This document shows positions 1-8,900 of a DNA stretch of 25,335 nt, one piece after another. Below the pieces are notes generated by a model. The model ran no database searches and was not told where the DNA came from. It saw nothing but the letters and a program-made list of their open reading frames with translations. A program made the position numbers and the translations under genes. The DNA comes from JACQAI01 sp035507915 (lineage in GTDB: Bacteria; Pseudomonadota; Alphaproteobacteria; Elsterales; Elsteraceae): positions 1 through 25,335 of the forward strand of contig DATJNS010000206.1 in the NCBI GenBank assembly GCA_035507915.1. The letters are read 5' to 3'. How positions within the stretch are numbered: the first letter of the stretch is position 1; each line of letters opens with the position of its first letter.

Positions 1-44
1 GGCATGTGATCTTGCCACGACAACGGCGAACGACGCGCAGCATG

Positions 45-59
45 CGACGTATCACGTCG
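45..59. promoter_or_regulatory. Inverted repeat upstream of paaG (possible operator)
   Basis: A perfect 6-base inverted repeat, CGACGT and ACGTCG around a 3-base centre, lies 17 bases before the paaG start. A separate TGTGAT at 5-10 resembles the TRTGAT half of the PaaX site known from E. coli, and the ATCAC at 51-55 is its rough inverse. The first 76 bases have poor third-position GC in every frame, so they look non-coding. Whether PaaX or anything else binds here is inference only. Confidence 0.3.
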
Positions 60-76
60 AAAGAGGGAGGCGTCTG

Positions 77-847
77 ATGGCGGGCACCGTCGGCTACGCG
101 GTCGCGGACGGTGTCGCGACCATCACGCTGAACCGACCCGACAAGCTCAACAGCTTCACGCCCGAGCTTCACGGCGAGCTCGCGGCGGCGCTCGAGGACG
201 CCGCGCGCTCGGAGACGGTGCGCGCCGTGCTGCTGACCGGCGCCGGCCGCGCCTTCTGCGCCGGCCAGGACCTGTCGACGCTCGACATGGCGCATGTCGG
301 CGACACCATCGAGCGGCTCTACAACGCCCTGGTCCGCCGCATGCGCAACCTCCCCAAGCCGATCGTCGCCGCGGTCAACGGCGTCGCCGCCGGCGCCGGC
401 GCCAATCTCGCGCTCGCCTGCGACATCGTGCTGGCGGCGCGCTCGGCGAGCTTCATCCAGGCGTTCTGCAAGATCGGCCTGATCCCGGACACCGGCGGCA
501 CCTACTTCCTGCCGCGCCTGGTCGGCTCGGCGCGCGCGATGGCGCTCGCGCTCACCGGCGATCCGGTGCCCGCCGAGCAGGCCGCCGCCTGGGGCATGAT
601 CTGGCGCGCGGTCGACGACGCGGCGCTGATGGACGAGGCGCTCGGCCTGGCGCGCCGTCTCGCGAGCCAGGCGACCAAGGGGCTGGGCTTGACCAAGGAG
701 GCGCTCAACCGCTCGCTCGACAACGATCTCTTCGTGCAGCTCGAGGTCGAGCGCGAGCTCCAGGTGCTGGCGAGCGTCACCGAGGATTGCCGGGAGGGCG
801 TCGCCGCGTTCCTCGCCAAGCGCCCGCCGGCGTTCACCGGCCGCTGA
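77..847 (+). CDS. paaG: Enoyl-CoA hydratase/isomerase, PaaG-like
   Basis: This 256-residue crotonase-fold enzyme matches the size of E. coli PaaG (about 262). In phenylacetate breakdown PaaG isomerises the ring-1,2-epoxide of phenylacetyl-CoA to an oxepin-CoA in the cytoplasm. Family marks are the FCAGQDL turn near residues 60-65, the oxyanion loop GVAAGAGANLALACD (102-116) and the GLIPDTGGT motif with Asp138, equivalent to the catalytic Asp of PaaG. The start has a strong GGGAGG ribosome site six bases upstream; the frame stays open to the left edge, but codon use there is unlike coding DNA. The stop overlaps the paaI start by one base. The neighbours paaI, paaK and paaX support the phenylacetate assignment over a generic enoyl-CoA hydratase. 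Confidence 0.88.
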   Translation: MAGTVGYAVADGVATITLNRPDKLNSFTPELHGELAAALEDAARSETVRAVLLTGAGRAFCAGQDLSTLDMAHVGDTIERLYNALVRRMRNLPKPIVAAVNGVAAGAGANLALACDIVLAARSASFIQAFCKIGLIPDTGGTYFLPRLVGSARAMALALTGDPVPAEQAAAWGMIWRAVDDAALMDEALGLARRLASQATKGLGLTKEALNRSLDNDLFVQLEVERELQVLASVTEDCREGVAAFLAKRPPAFTGR

Positions 848-1299
848 TGGAAGCGACGGAGGCCGACGCGCTCGCCGAAGCGGTCGCCGCCGCGTTGTTC
901 GCGCGCGACACTGCCGCGCAATCCCTCGGCATGGCGCTGGAGGCGATCGCGCCGGGCTTCGCGCGTCTCGTCATGGCGGTGCGCGACGACATGCTGAACG
1001 GCCACGGCATGTGTCACGGCGGCCTGATCTTCACGCTCGCGGACACCGCTTTCGCCTACGCCTGCAACAGCCGCAACGACAGCACGGTCGCGGCCGCCGC
1101 AGAGATCCAGTTCCTGTCGCCGGGGCGCGCCGGCGAGACGCTGGTCGCGGTCGCGCATGAGCGCGCCGTGAGCGGCCGCGTCGGCATCTACGACGTCGAC
1201 GTGACCGATCGCGCGAGCGGCCGCATCGTCGCCGTGTTCCGCGGCCGCTCGCAGCGCATCGCCGGCACGGTTCTGGCGGACGGCGGGGGCGCGCGATGA
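847..1299 (+). CDS. paaI: Hydroxyphenylacetyl-CoA thioesterase PaaI
   Basis: This 150-residue hotdog-fold thioesterase hydrolyses dead-end or stalled ring-hydroxylated phenylacetyl-CoA esters and frees CoA. The hallmark NGHGMCHGG (51-59) is followed by LADTAF with Asp66, which corresponds to the catalytic Asp of E. coli PaaI (about 140 residues). An in-frame start at 787 would lie inside paaG and add 20 non-homologous residues, so I take the ATG at 847. It overlaps the paaG stop as TGATG, which implies translational coupling. The 3' end overlaps paaK by four bases (ATGA). The family fit is strong, and the exact substrate rests on operon context. Confidence 0.9.
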   Translation: MEATEADALAEAVAAALFARDTAAQSLGMALEAIAPGFARLVMAVRDDMLNGHGMCHGGLIFTLADTAFAYACNSRNDSTVAAAAEIQFLSPGRAGETLVAVAHERAVSGRVGIYDVDVTDRASGRIVAVFRGRSQRIAGTVLADGGGAR

Positions 1300-2603
1300 G
1301 CCTGCCGCACGTCGATGCGCCGGCGCCGGGCGCGCTCGATCCGATCGAGATCGCGAGCCGCGACGAGCTCGCGGGGCTCCAGCTCGCGCGTCTGGCCTGG
1401 AGTGTGCGCCACGCCTACGACAACGTCGCGCACTACCGCGCCAAGTGCGATGCCGTCGGCGTGGTTCCCGACGACCTCAAGACCCTCGAGGACCTCGCCC
1501 AGTTTCCGTTCACGACCAAGGAAGATCTGCGCGCGACCTACCCCTTCGGCATGTTCGCGGTGCCGCGCGAGCGGGTCCTGCGCGTCCACGCCTCGAGCGG
1601 GACGACGGGCCAGCCGACCGTGGTCGGCTATACGCGCGCCGATCTCGACCACTGGTCCGATCTGGTGGCGCGCAGCATCCGGGCGGCCGGCGGACGGGCC
1701 GGCGACATCGTTCACGTGGCGTATGGCTACGGCCTGTTCACCGGCGGGCTCGGCGCCCACCAAGGCGCGGAGCGCCTCGGCTGCACCGTGATCCCGATGT
1801 CGGGCGGCCAGACCGAGCGCCAGGTGCGCCTGATCGTCGACCTCAAGCCCGACATCATCATGGTGACGCCGTCCTACATGCTGGCGATCGCCGACGAGTT
1901 CGAGCGCCAGGGCCACGATCCGCGCGCCTCGTCGCTGCGCATCGGCATCCACGGCGCCGAGCCGTGGACCGACGCGATGCGCCGCGAGATCGAGGCGCGG
2001 CTCGCCATGCACGCGGTCGACATCTACGGCCTGTCGGAGGTGATGGGTCCGGGCGTCGCCACCGAATGCATCGAGAGCAAGGACGGACCGCACGTCTGGG
2101 AGGACCACTTCTATCCCGAGATCGTCGATCCGGAGACCGGCCGCTCGCTGCCCGACGGCGCGCCGGGTGAGCTCGTCTTCACGTCGCTCACCAAGGAGGC
2201 GATGCCGGTCATCCGCTATCGCACGCGCGACCTGACGCGGCTCCTGCCCGGCACGGCGCGCACCATGCGGCGCATGGCGCGCGTCACCGGCCGCAGCGAC
2301 GACATGCTGATCATCCGCGGCGTCAACGTGTTCCCGAGCCAGATCGAGGAGCAGATCCTGGTCGATCCGGCGCTGTCGGCGCACTACGTGCTCGAGGTCA
2401 CGCGGCCGCGCGCCCTCGACGAGCTGAAAGTCGTGGTGGAGGCGCGGCCCGGCGCCGCGCCGGCGGACGCCGCGCGCGCGCTGGCCCGGCGCATCAAGGC
2501 GCAGATCGGCGTCTCGGCGGAGGTCGAGATCGCCGCCGCCGGCACGGTCGAGCGCTCGCTCGGCAAGGCGAAGCGGGTGATCGATCGCCGACCCAAGGCC
2601 TGA
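1296..2603 (+). CDS. paaK: Phenylacetate-CoA ligase PaaK
   Basis: This 435-residue AMP-forming acyl-CoA ligase is almost the same length as E. coli PaaK (437). It activates phenylacetate with ATP and CoA to phenylacetyl-CoA, the first step of the aerobic hybrid pathway. It shows the phosphate-binding SSGTTGQPT motif near residues 98-106, the YGLSEVMGPG motif of the adenylate site, YRTRDLTRL before the hinge, and the small C-terminal domain with the IIRGVNVFPSQIE signature. It starts inside the last codons of paaI (ATGA overlap), and paaX follows after four bases, so all four genes are probably one transcript. Confidence 0.93.
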   Translation: MSLPHVDAPAPGALDPIEIASRDELAGLQLARLAWSVRHAYDNVAHYRAKCDAVGVVPDDLKTLEDLAQFPFTTKEDLRATYPFGMFAVPRERVLRVHASSGTTGQPTVVGYTRADLDHWSDLVARSIRAAGGRAGDIVHVAYGYGLFTGGLGAHQGAERLGCTVIPMSGGQTERQVRLIVDLKPDIIMVTPSYMLAIADEFERQGHDPRASSLRIGIHGAEPWTDAMRREIEARLAMHAVDIYGLSEVMGPGVATECIESKDGPHVWEDHFYPEIVDPETGRSLPDGAPGELVFTSLTKEAMPVIRYRTRDLTRLLPGTARTMRRMARVTGRSDDMLIIRGVNVFPSQIEEQILVDPALSAHYVLEVTRPRALDELKVVVEARPGAAPADAARALARRIKAQIGVSAEVEIAAAGTVERSLGKAKRVIDRRPKA

Positions 2604-2607
2604 GGCC

Positions 2608-3540
2608 ATGGCAAAACGGCTCGCGCGGCATCTCGATCGGCTGCAGGCGGAGCGCCCGCCGCGCGCCAAGTCGCTGATCGTGACGATCTTCGGCGACGCC
2701 GTGCTGCCTCATGCCGGCTCGATCTGGCTCGGCAGCCTGATCGCGCTGGCCGCGCCGTTCGACATCAACGAGCGGCTGGTGCGCACCGCGGTCCTGCGCC
2801 TCTCGCGCGAGGGCTGGCTCGAGGCGCGGCCGCTCGGGCGGCGCAGCGCCTACGGCGCGACCGAAGCCGGCCGCCAGCGCATCGAGGATGCCTATCGCCG
2901 CATCTACGCCGCGGGCCTGGCGCCATGGGACGGGCGCTGGTGCCTGGTGCTGGCGCCGCCCGGCGCGATCGCCAAGGCGGAGCGCGAGGCGCTGCGGCGC
3001 GAGCTCGGCTGGCTCGGCTTCGGCCGTCTCGGCGCCGACGTATCGCTGCATCCGAGCCCCGACCGCGCGAGCCTCGACCACGCGCTGCGCCGGCTCGCGT
3101 TGGTCGAGCGCGTCAGCGTGATCGTCGGCGACGCCGCCGGCGCACCGCGCGCTCTCGTCGCGGCGTGCTGGCAACTCGCCGCGGTCGAGGCCGGCTATCG
3201 CGATTTCCTCGATCGCTTCCGGCCGGCCTGGAGCCTGGTCGAGGCGGGCGGGGCGACCGACCCGGCGCTCGCCTTCCGGCTGCGGACATTGCTGATCCAC
3301 GAATATCGCCGCGCGGTGCTGCGCGATCCGCAGCTCCCGGCCGAGCTTCTGGCGCCCGATTGGCCGGGCCACGGCGCCCGCGCGCTCTGCCGCAACCTCT
3401 ACCGGGCGATCGAGGCGGCCGCCGAACGGCATCTCGACGCACTGCTGCGCAACGCCGAGGGACCGCTGCCCGCGCTCGGCCCGGCCTATTACCAGCGCTT
3501 CGGCGGGATCGGCGCGCCGGCGACCGCCGGCCCGGCCTGA
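2608..3540 (+). CDS. paaX: Phenylacetate operon repressor PaaX
   Basis: This 310-residue regulator is close to E. coli PaaX (316). PaaX represses paa promoters and is released by phenylacetyl-CoA, the product of the adjacent paaK. The N-terminal winged helix spans roughly residues 20-95, with KSLIVTIFGDAVLPHAG, the recognition-helix region RLVRTAVLRLSREGWL, and the wing GRRSAYGATEAG. The central and C-terminal parts contain WDGRWCLVL and a YRDFLDRFRP-type segment, both typical of the family. It is the last gene of the block, four bases after paaK, so if it binds upstream of paaG it would regulate itself. No second regulator is visible nearby. Confidence 0.92.
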   Translation: MAKRLARHLDRLQAERPPRAKSLIVTIFGDAVLPHAGSIWLGSLIALAAPFDINERLVRTAVLRLSREGWLEARPLGRRSAYGATEAGRQRIEDAYRRIYAAGLAPWDGRWCLVLAPPGAIAKAEREALRRELGWLGFGRLGADVSLHPSPDRASLDHALRRLALVERVSVIVGDAAGAPRALVAACWQLAAVEAGYRDFLDRFRPAWSLVEAGGATDPALAFRLRTLLIHEYRRAVLRDPQLPAELLAPDWPGHGARALCRNLYRAIEAAAERHLDALLRNAEGPLPALGPAYYQRFGGIGAPATAGPA

Positions 3541-3657
3541 ACGCCGGCGCCGCGGTGCCGCGCCGCAAGCCCTTTCGCCGCGCGCCGAGGGGGCTAACAT
3601 GGCCGTTGACGGGACGTGGGCGGCAAGTCGGCCGAGCGGCAGGCAGGGAGTGACGGG

Positions 3658-5154
3658 ATGACGATGCCGGAACCACGGGGTCGGCGCCGCTGGCTCACCC
3701 GGCTCGCGCCGGACGTCGCGCGCCTGATCGCATGGGGGACGGTGGTCGGGCTGGCGCTGGGCCTGGCGCTGCCGGTCGGCGCGGCGCTGGCGGCGTCACC
3801 ACTCGAAAGCCTGTCGCCGCTGATCGACCGCGTACGGCCGGCGGTCGTCACCATCGCGACCACCCAGCTGCAGGCGCTCAGCGACGAGGACACGATGCCG
3901 CAGACGCCGACCGTGCCGCACGGCTCGCCGCTCGAGAAGTTCTTCAACGATCGGCTGCATCGTCACCGCGCGCAGCCGACGCTGCGCCTGACCGCGCTCG
4001 GCTCGGGCTTCATCATCGATCCGTCGGGGCTCGTGGTGACCAACAACCACGTGGTCGCCAACGCCACCGACATCCAGGTCACGCTCAACGACGGCAAGGT
4101 GCTGCCCGCCACCCTGGTCGGGCGCGACGAGCAGACCGATCTGGCGCTGCTCAAGGTCGACGCCGGCCATCCGCTGACCGCGGTCGCGTTCGGCGACAGC
4201 GACGCCACCAAGGTCGGCGACTGGGTGATCGCGGTCGGCAACCCGTTCGGCCTCGGCGGCACGGTGACGGCCGGCATCATCTCGGCGCGCCAGCGCGATC
4301 TGCACGCCGGGCCGGCGGACGACTATCTGCAGATCGACGCCTCGATCAACCAGGGCAACTCGGGCGGCCCGACCTTCGACATGAACGGCCAGGTGATCGG
4401 CATCAACACCGCGATCTACACGCCGAACGGCGGCAGCGTCGGCATCGGCTTCGCGATTCCGTCCAACATCGCCAAGCCGGTGATCGCGCAGCTGCGCACC
4501 GGCGGCCACGTGGTGCGTGGTTGGCTCGGCGTGCAGATCCAGCAGCTGACGCCCGGGCTGGCCGACGCGTTCGGCCTCGGCGCGCCGCAGGGTGCGCTGA
4601 TCGCGGAGGTGATGCCGAAGAGCCCGGCGGCGGCGGCCGGACTGCAGCCCGGAGACGTGATCCTGGCGCATGACGGCAAGCCGGTCGGCGAGCTGCGCGA
4701 CCTCACGACGGCGTCGGCCTCGGCCAAGATCGGCAGCAAGCTCACGCTCGAGGTGCTGCGCGACGGCCAGCGCTACGGCGTGCCGGTGGTGGTGGCCGAG
4801 TTGCCGCCGGACGAGCCCGAGCAGCACCCGGTCGCGCAGACGACACCGCAGCCATCGGGGACCGGCGGCCTGCGCATGGCCGCGCTGACGCCGGCGCTCC
4901 GGCGACGCTACGGCGTCCCGGGCGAGATTCAGGGCGTTCTGGTCACCGGCGTCGCCGAGACGAGCGCGGCCGCCGAGCTCGGGCTGCAGCCGGGCGACAT
5001 CATCGAGCAGGTCAACGGCCGCCGCATCGTCACCCCGAAGGACATCACCGTCGCGGCCGCGGTCGCCGGCAAGAACGGTCGCCGGACCATTGCGCTGTTG
5101 ATCAACCGCCAGGGCGAGAAGGAATTCGTCGCGCTGCCGGTCTCGAATGGATGA
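3658..5154 (+). CDS. Do/HtrA-family periplasmic serine protease (DegP-like)
   Basis: This 498-residue S1C protease degrades or chaperones misfolded envelope proteins. A basic N-terminus and a hydrophobic stretch (about 21-46) ending ALAAS look like a signal peptide or anchor. The trypsin triad is intact: His131 in TNNHVV, Asp161 in DEQTDLALL and Ser235 in GNSGGPTF. Two PDZ domains follow, one after GWLGVQIQQL and a C-terminal one after GVLVTGVAETSAA. I use the ATG at 3658 because GGGAG (3646-3650) lies seven bases upstream; the GTG at 3616 lacks this. The sequence does not decide between DegP, DegQ and MucD. The stop lies eight bases inside mtgA. Confidence 0.9.
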   Translation: MTMPEPRGRRRWLTRLAPDVARLIAWGTVVGLALGLALPVGAALAASPLESLSPLIDRVRPAVVTIATTQLQALSDEDTMPQTPTVPHGSPLEKFFNDRLHRHRAQPTLRLTALGSGFIIDPSGLVVTNNHVVANATDIQVTLNDGKVLPATLVGRDEQTDLALLKVDAGHPLTAVAFGDSDATKVGDWVIAVGNPFGLGGTVTAGIISARQRDLHAGPADDYLQIDASINQGNSGGPTFDMNGQVIGINTAIYTPNGGSVGIGFAIPSNIAKPVIAQLRTGGHVVRGWLGVQIQQLTPGLADAFGLGAPQGALIAEVMPKSPAAAAGLQPGDVILAHDGKPVGELRDLTTASASAKIGSKLTLEVLRDGQRYGVPVVVAELPPDEPEQHPVAQTTPQPSGTGGLRMAALTPALRRRYGVPGEIQGVLVTGVAETSAAAELGLQPGDIIEQVNGRRIVTPKDITVAAAVAGKNGRRTIALLINRQGEKEFVALPVSNG

Positions 5155-5908
5155 GCGCGGTCCCGAGCTGAGCCCCGGGCTGCGCCCAGCGCAGCCGCCC
5201 GAATTGATCGGCCGGCGCGTCGCGTCGCTGCCACGGTCGCGGCGCCCCGGCGTGCCCTGGGGCCGGCGGCTGGGGCAAGCCGCGTTCGTCCTGTGCGCAC
5301 TGCCGATCGCGCTGATCGCGATCTATCGCTTCGTGCCGCCGCCGATCACGCCCTTGATGGTGCTGCGCAGCCTCGACGGCGCGCCGATCCGCCAGCACTG
5401 GGTCCCCTACCGCGAGATCTCGCCCAACCTGATCGGCGCCGTGATCGCCTCCGAGGACGAGAACTTCTGCAATCACGACGGCTTCGATCTGGGCGCGATC
5501 CGGGAGGCCTGGCTCACCTACGAAAATACCGGCCGGCTGCGCGGCGCCAGCACGATCTCGCAACAGACCGCGAAGAACCTGTTCCTGTGGCCGGTGCACA
5601 GCTTCGTGCGCAAGGCGATCGAGGCCTACCTGACGGTCGGGCTCGAGCTCCTGTGGCCCAAGCGGCGCATCCTCGAGGTCTATCTCAACATCATCGAGTG
5701 GGGGCCCGGCGTCTACGGCGCGGCGAGCGCCAGCGAAGGCGACTTCGGGCGGCCGCCCGCCGCGCTGACGCGCCGGCAAGCGGCGCTGCTCGCGGCCGTG
5801 CTGCCGAACCCGCGCCATTGGTCGGCAGCCCACCCGGGGTCCTACGTCGAGCGGCGCGCCGAATGGATCATGGCGCGCATGGACCCGTTCCTGCGCGGTT
5901 GCGGCTGA
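5147..5908 (+). CDS. mtgA: Monofunctional peptidoglycan glycosyltransferase MtgA
   Basis: This 253-residue family GT51 enzyme (E. coli MtgA: 242) polymerises lipid II into glycan strands on the periplasmic face of the inner membrane. One transmembrane helix lies near residues 44-62. All five GT51 motifs are visible: EDENFCNHDGFD with the catalytic Glu, GASTISQQTAKNLFL, RKAIEAYLTVGLE, KRRILEVYLNIIEWGPGVYG and RRQAALLAAVLPNP. There is no transpeptidase domain. It begins eight bases inside the protease gene and has no good ribosome site of its own, so translational coupling is likely. It ends 21 bases before the opposing cyclase gene. Confidence 0.94.
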   Translation: MDERGPELSPGLRPAQPPELIGRRVASLPRSRRPGVPWGRRLGQAAFVLCALPIALIAIYRFVPPPITPLMVLRSLDGAPIRQHWVPYREISPNLIGAVIASEDENFCNHDGFDLGAIREAWLTYENTGRLRGASTISQQTAKNLFLWPVHSFVRKAIEAYLTVGLELLWPKRRILEVYLNIIEWGPGVYGAASASEGDFGRPPAALTRRQAALLAAVLPNPRHWSAAHPGSYVERRAEWIMARMDPFLRGCG

Positions 5909-5929
5909 GCCGGGCGGCTGTCGGCGAGG

Positions 5930-8900
5930 CTATTTCGCGGCCGAGGCGTAGCGCGCGAGCTGCTTGGCGATCTGCGCCGCCTCCTCGGTGCGGCCGATGC
6001 CTTCGAGGATCGCAATCGCCTCGCGCAGCTTGGGCGCCGGATCCTGGCCCTCGCGCTGCGCCAGGTCCGCCTCGAGCCGCGCCGCGCGCGCCTGATCGGA
6101 CGCGTAGCTCTCCTGCGCCGCCAGCGCGTAGGCGCTCTCGGCATGCTTGCGCGCGGCCGCGAGGTCGTTCTTGCGCATCAGCACGTTGCCGAGCGCCAGC
6201 TCGTTGGCGACCATCTTGCGCTTGAGATCGAGGTCGCGATGGATGCGCAGCGCCTGCGCGAGGCTGCTCTCGGCATCGTCGAGCTTGCCGAGGTCGACGA
6301 AGCAGCGGCCCTTCGACATCAGCGCGGTGCCGGCGCCGAAGCGATTGCCGATGCGGTCCATGGTCTGGAACGACTGCTCGAAATAGTCGAGCGCGACGTC
6401 GAGCTCCTTCTTCTTGTTGTAGAGATAGCCGAGCGACAGCAGCAGATTGCCCACCTGGCGCTTGTTGCCCTGCTCGGTGAACAGGTCGAGGCTCTTCTGG
6501 CTGTATTCGAACGCCTTGTCGAAATCGCCCTTGTGCTCGTAGATCACGCCGAGATTGTTGTAGGCGTACGCGATCTTGTCCGGAAAGCCGTGCGTCTCGA
6601 AGATCTTGACCGCCTTGAGCGCGGTCTCGATCGCGGCGTCGTACTGGCGCATGCGGTTCATGACCCAGCTCTGGTTCATGTAGAGCATGCCGGTCTCGAC
6701 CGCGTCGGGGTGATTGCGCAGGATCTCGAGCGCGCCGGCATAGATCTCGCCCGCCTTCTTGGCTGAGCCGCGCTTCTCTTCGATGCGCCCGATGTTGCGC
6801 AGCACGTCGGCCTTGCGCACCTCGTCGCCGATCAGCGCGGCGGCGTCCTGCAAGGTCTGGATCGCCGCCTCCATGTCGCCTTGCAGCTCCTGCACCTCCG
6901 ACAGCGCGACCCGCACGTCGCCGAGCTCGTAGGGGCGCATCGCGAGATGCCCGGCCTGCTCGATCGCATCGGTGAAGTAGCGCGCGGCGTCCTGGTTCGA
7001 GTAGGCCGCCTTCGCCTTGTAGCCGGCCTTCAGCAGATACTCGAAGGCCTTGGCGGCGTCGGCCGCGCCGACATAGTGCTGCGCCAGCAGCTCGACCTGG
7101 TCGTCGAGCCGGCTGGCGTAGAGCTGCTCGATCTCCTTGGCGATCAGGGCGTGCAGCTCCTTCTGGCGCTTCAGCAGCAGGGTCGAGTAGATCGCCTCCT
7201 GGGTGAGCACGTTGCGGAAGCTGTACTCGATCTCCGGGAAGCTCTTCGATTCGAACACGACGCCGAGCTCGTTGAGCTGCGCCAGCCGCGCGTCCAGATC
7301 GTCGACCTTGGCGACGCGCTTCAGGAGCTCGTGCTTGAAGGTCGGGCCGAGCACCGCGGCGATGTGGAGCACGTCCTTGAGCACGCCGGGCAGCTTGTCG
7401 ATGCGCGCCATCACGAGGCCCTGGATCGAGCCCGGGATCGACACCGCATCGAGGTCGCGGATGATGCGCAGGTCGCCGTCGTCGGTGCGCGCCACGATGC
7501 CGTCGTCGATCAGGTTGCGCGCGATCTCCTCGATGTAGAGCGGGTTGCCGTCGGCGCGCGAGCGCACCATCGCGAGCACCGGATCGGGCACGCGCTCGAC
7601 CTTCAGGAGATGGCGCAGCAGCTGGTCGCATTCCGGATCGCTGAGCCGCGAGAAGCTGATCTCGGTCGAGCGGTCCTCGAGCACCTTCTTGGCGATCGGC
7701 GGCAGCTTGGCCGACGGATGGTCGCGCATCGGGCGCATCAGCAGCACCAGCATCACGGGATCCTGGCGCAGCGCCTCGAACAGGTAGGCGATCAGCTCGA
7801 TCGAGGTCGTGTCCGCGTGATGCAGGTTCTCGAGCACCAGCATCAGGGGCTTCTGCTTGGCGAGCGCGCGATAGAACCAGGCGACCGAGCGGAAGGTCTG
7901 CGCCTTGATCTCCTGCGCCTCCATCTGGTCGAGCGCGACGTCGAACTCCTCGGCGAGCTGCAGCCCGAGGATGCTGCCGAGATGCACGATCGCCTCGCGC
8001 GCCTCCGGCGTCAGCGCCTCGGGATCGAGCTTGAGGAGCAGCGGCAGGTTCTTCACCAGCTTGTCGCGCATCGCCTCGTTGAGGTCGTCGGCGTCGATGG
8101 TGAGCAGCTGGCGGAAGATCTCGCCGAACACGGCGTAGCTGGTCGAGCGGCTGAACGAGCGGCAGGTGCCCTCGATGATCTGGATGTCGCCCGGCTTGAA
8201 GCGGTTCTTCAATTCCAGCTGGACGCGGCTCTTGCCGATGCCGGGCTCGGAGACCAGGAACACGGCCTGGCCGTGGCCGGCCATCAGCGCGCGCGCGCAT
8301 TTCTCCAGCGTGTCGATCTCGCTCGAGCGGCCGACCAGCGGCGGCGGCGCGTCGCTCGCCTTGACGTCCTGGCCGGTCGGGCTCTTGGCCTTGAGGACCT
8401 CGTAGACCGCGACCGGCGCCTGTTTGCCCTTCACCTTGATGGGATCGTGGCGCAGGAACTCGAACTGGTTGCGCGTCAGATTGTAGGTGTAGCCGGAGAC
8501 GAAGATCTGGCCGTCCTTGGCGATCGATTCCAGGCGCGAGGCCAGGTTCACCGTGTCGCCCATCACGGTGTATTCCATCTTCTGGTCGGAGCCGACGCCG
8601 CCGGCGATCACCATGCCGGAGTTGATGCCGGTGTGCAGCGCCAGCTTCTTGTCGATCTTGGCGGGCAGCCGCTTGTTGTACTCCTCCATCTCCTTGTGCA
8701 TGGCGAGCGCCGCGCGCACCGCCAGCTCGGGATGGTTCTCGTGCGCGATCGGCGCGCCGAAGATCGCCATGATGCAGTCGCCGATGAACTTGTCGACGTA
8801 GCCCTCGTAGCGCACCACGACGTCCGCCAGCATGCGCAGGCAGCCGTTCATCAGGTTGGTGACGTCCTCGGGGTCGAGCTTCTCGCTCATCGCCGTGAAG

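Noticed and set aside
3616..3657. A longer start (GTG at 3616) for the periplasmic protease
   Set aside because: No ribosome site there, and the extra 14 residues do not belong to the signal peptide; the ATG at 3658 has GGGAG at good spacing.
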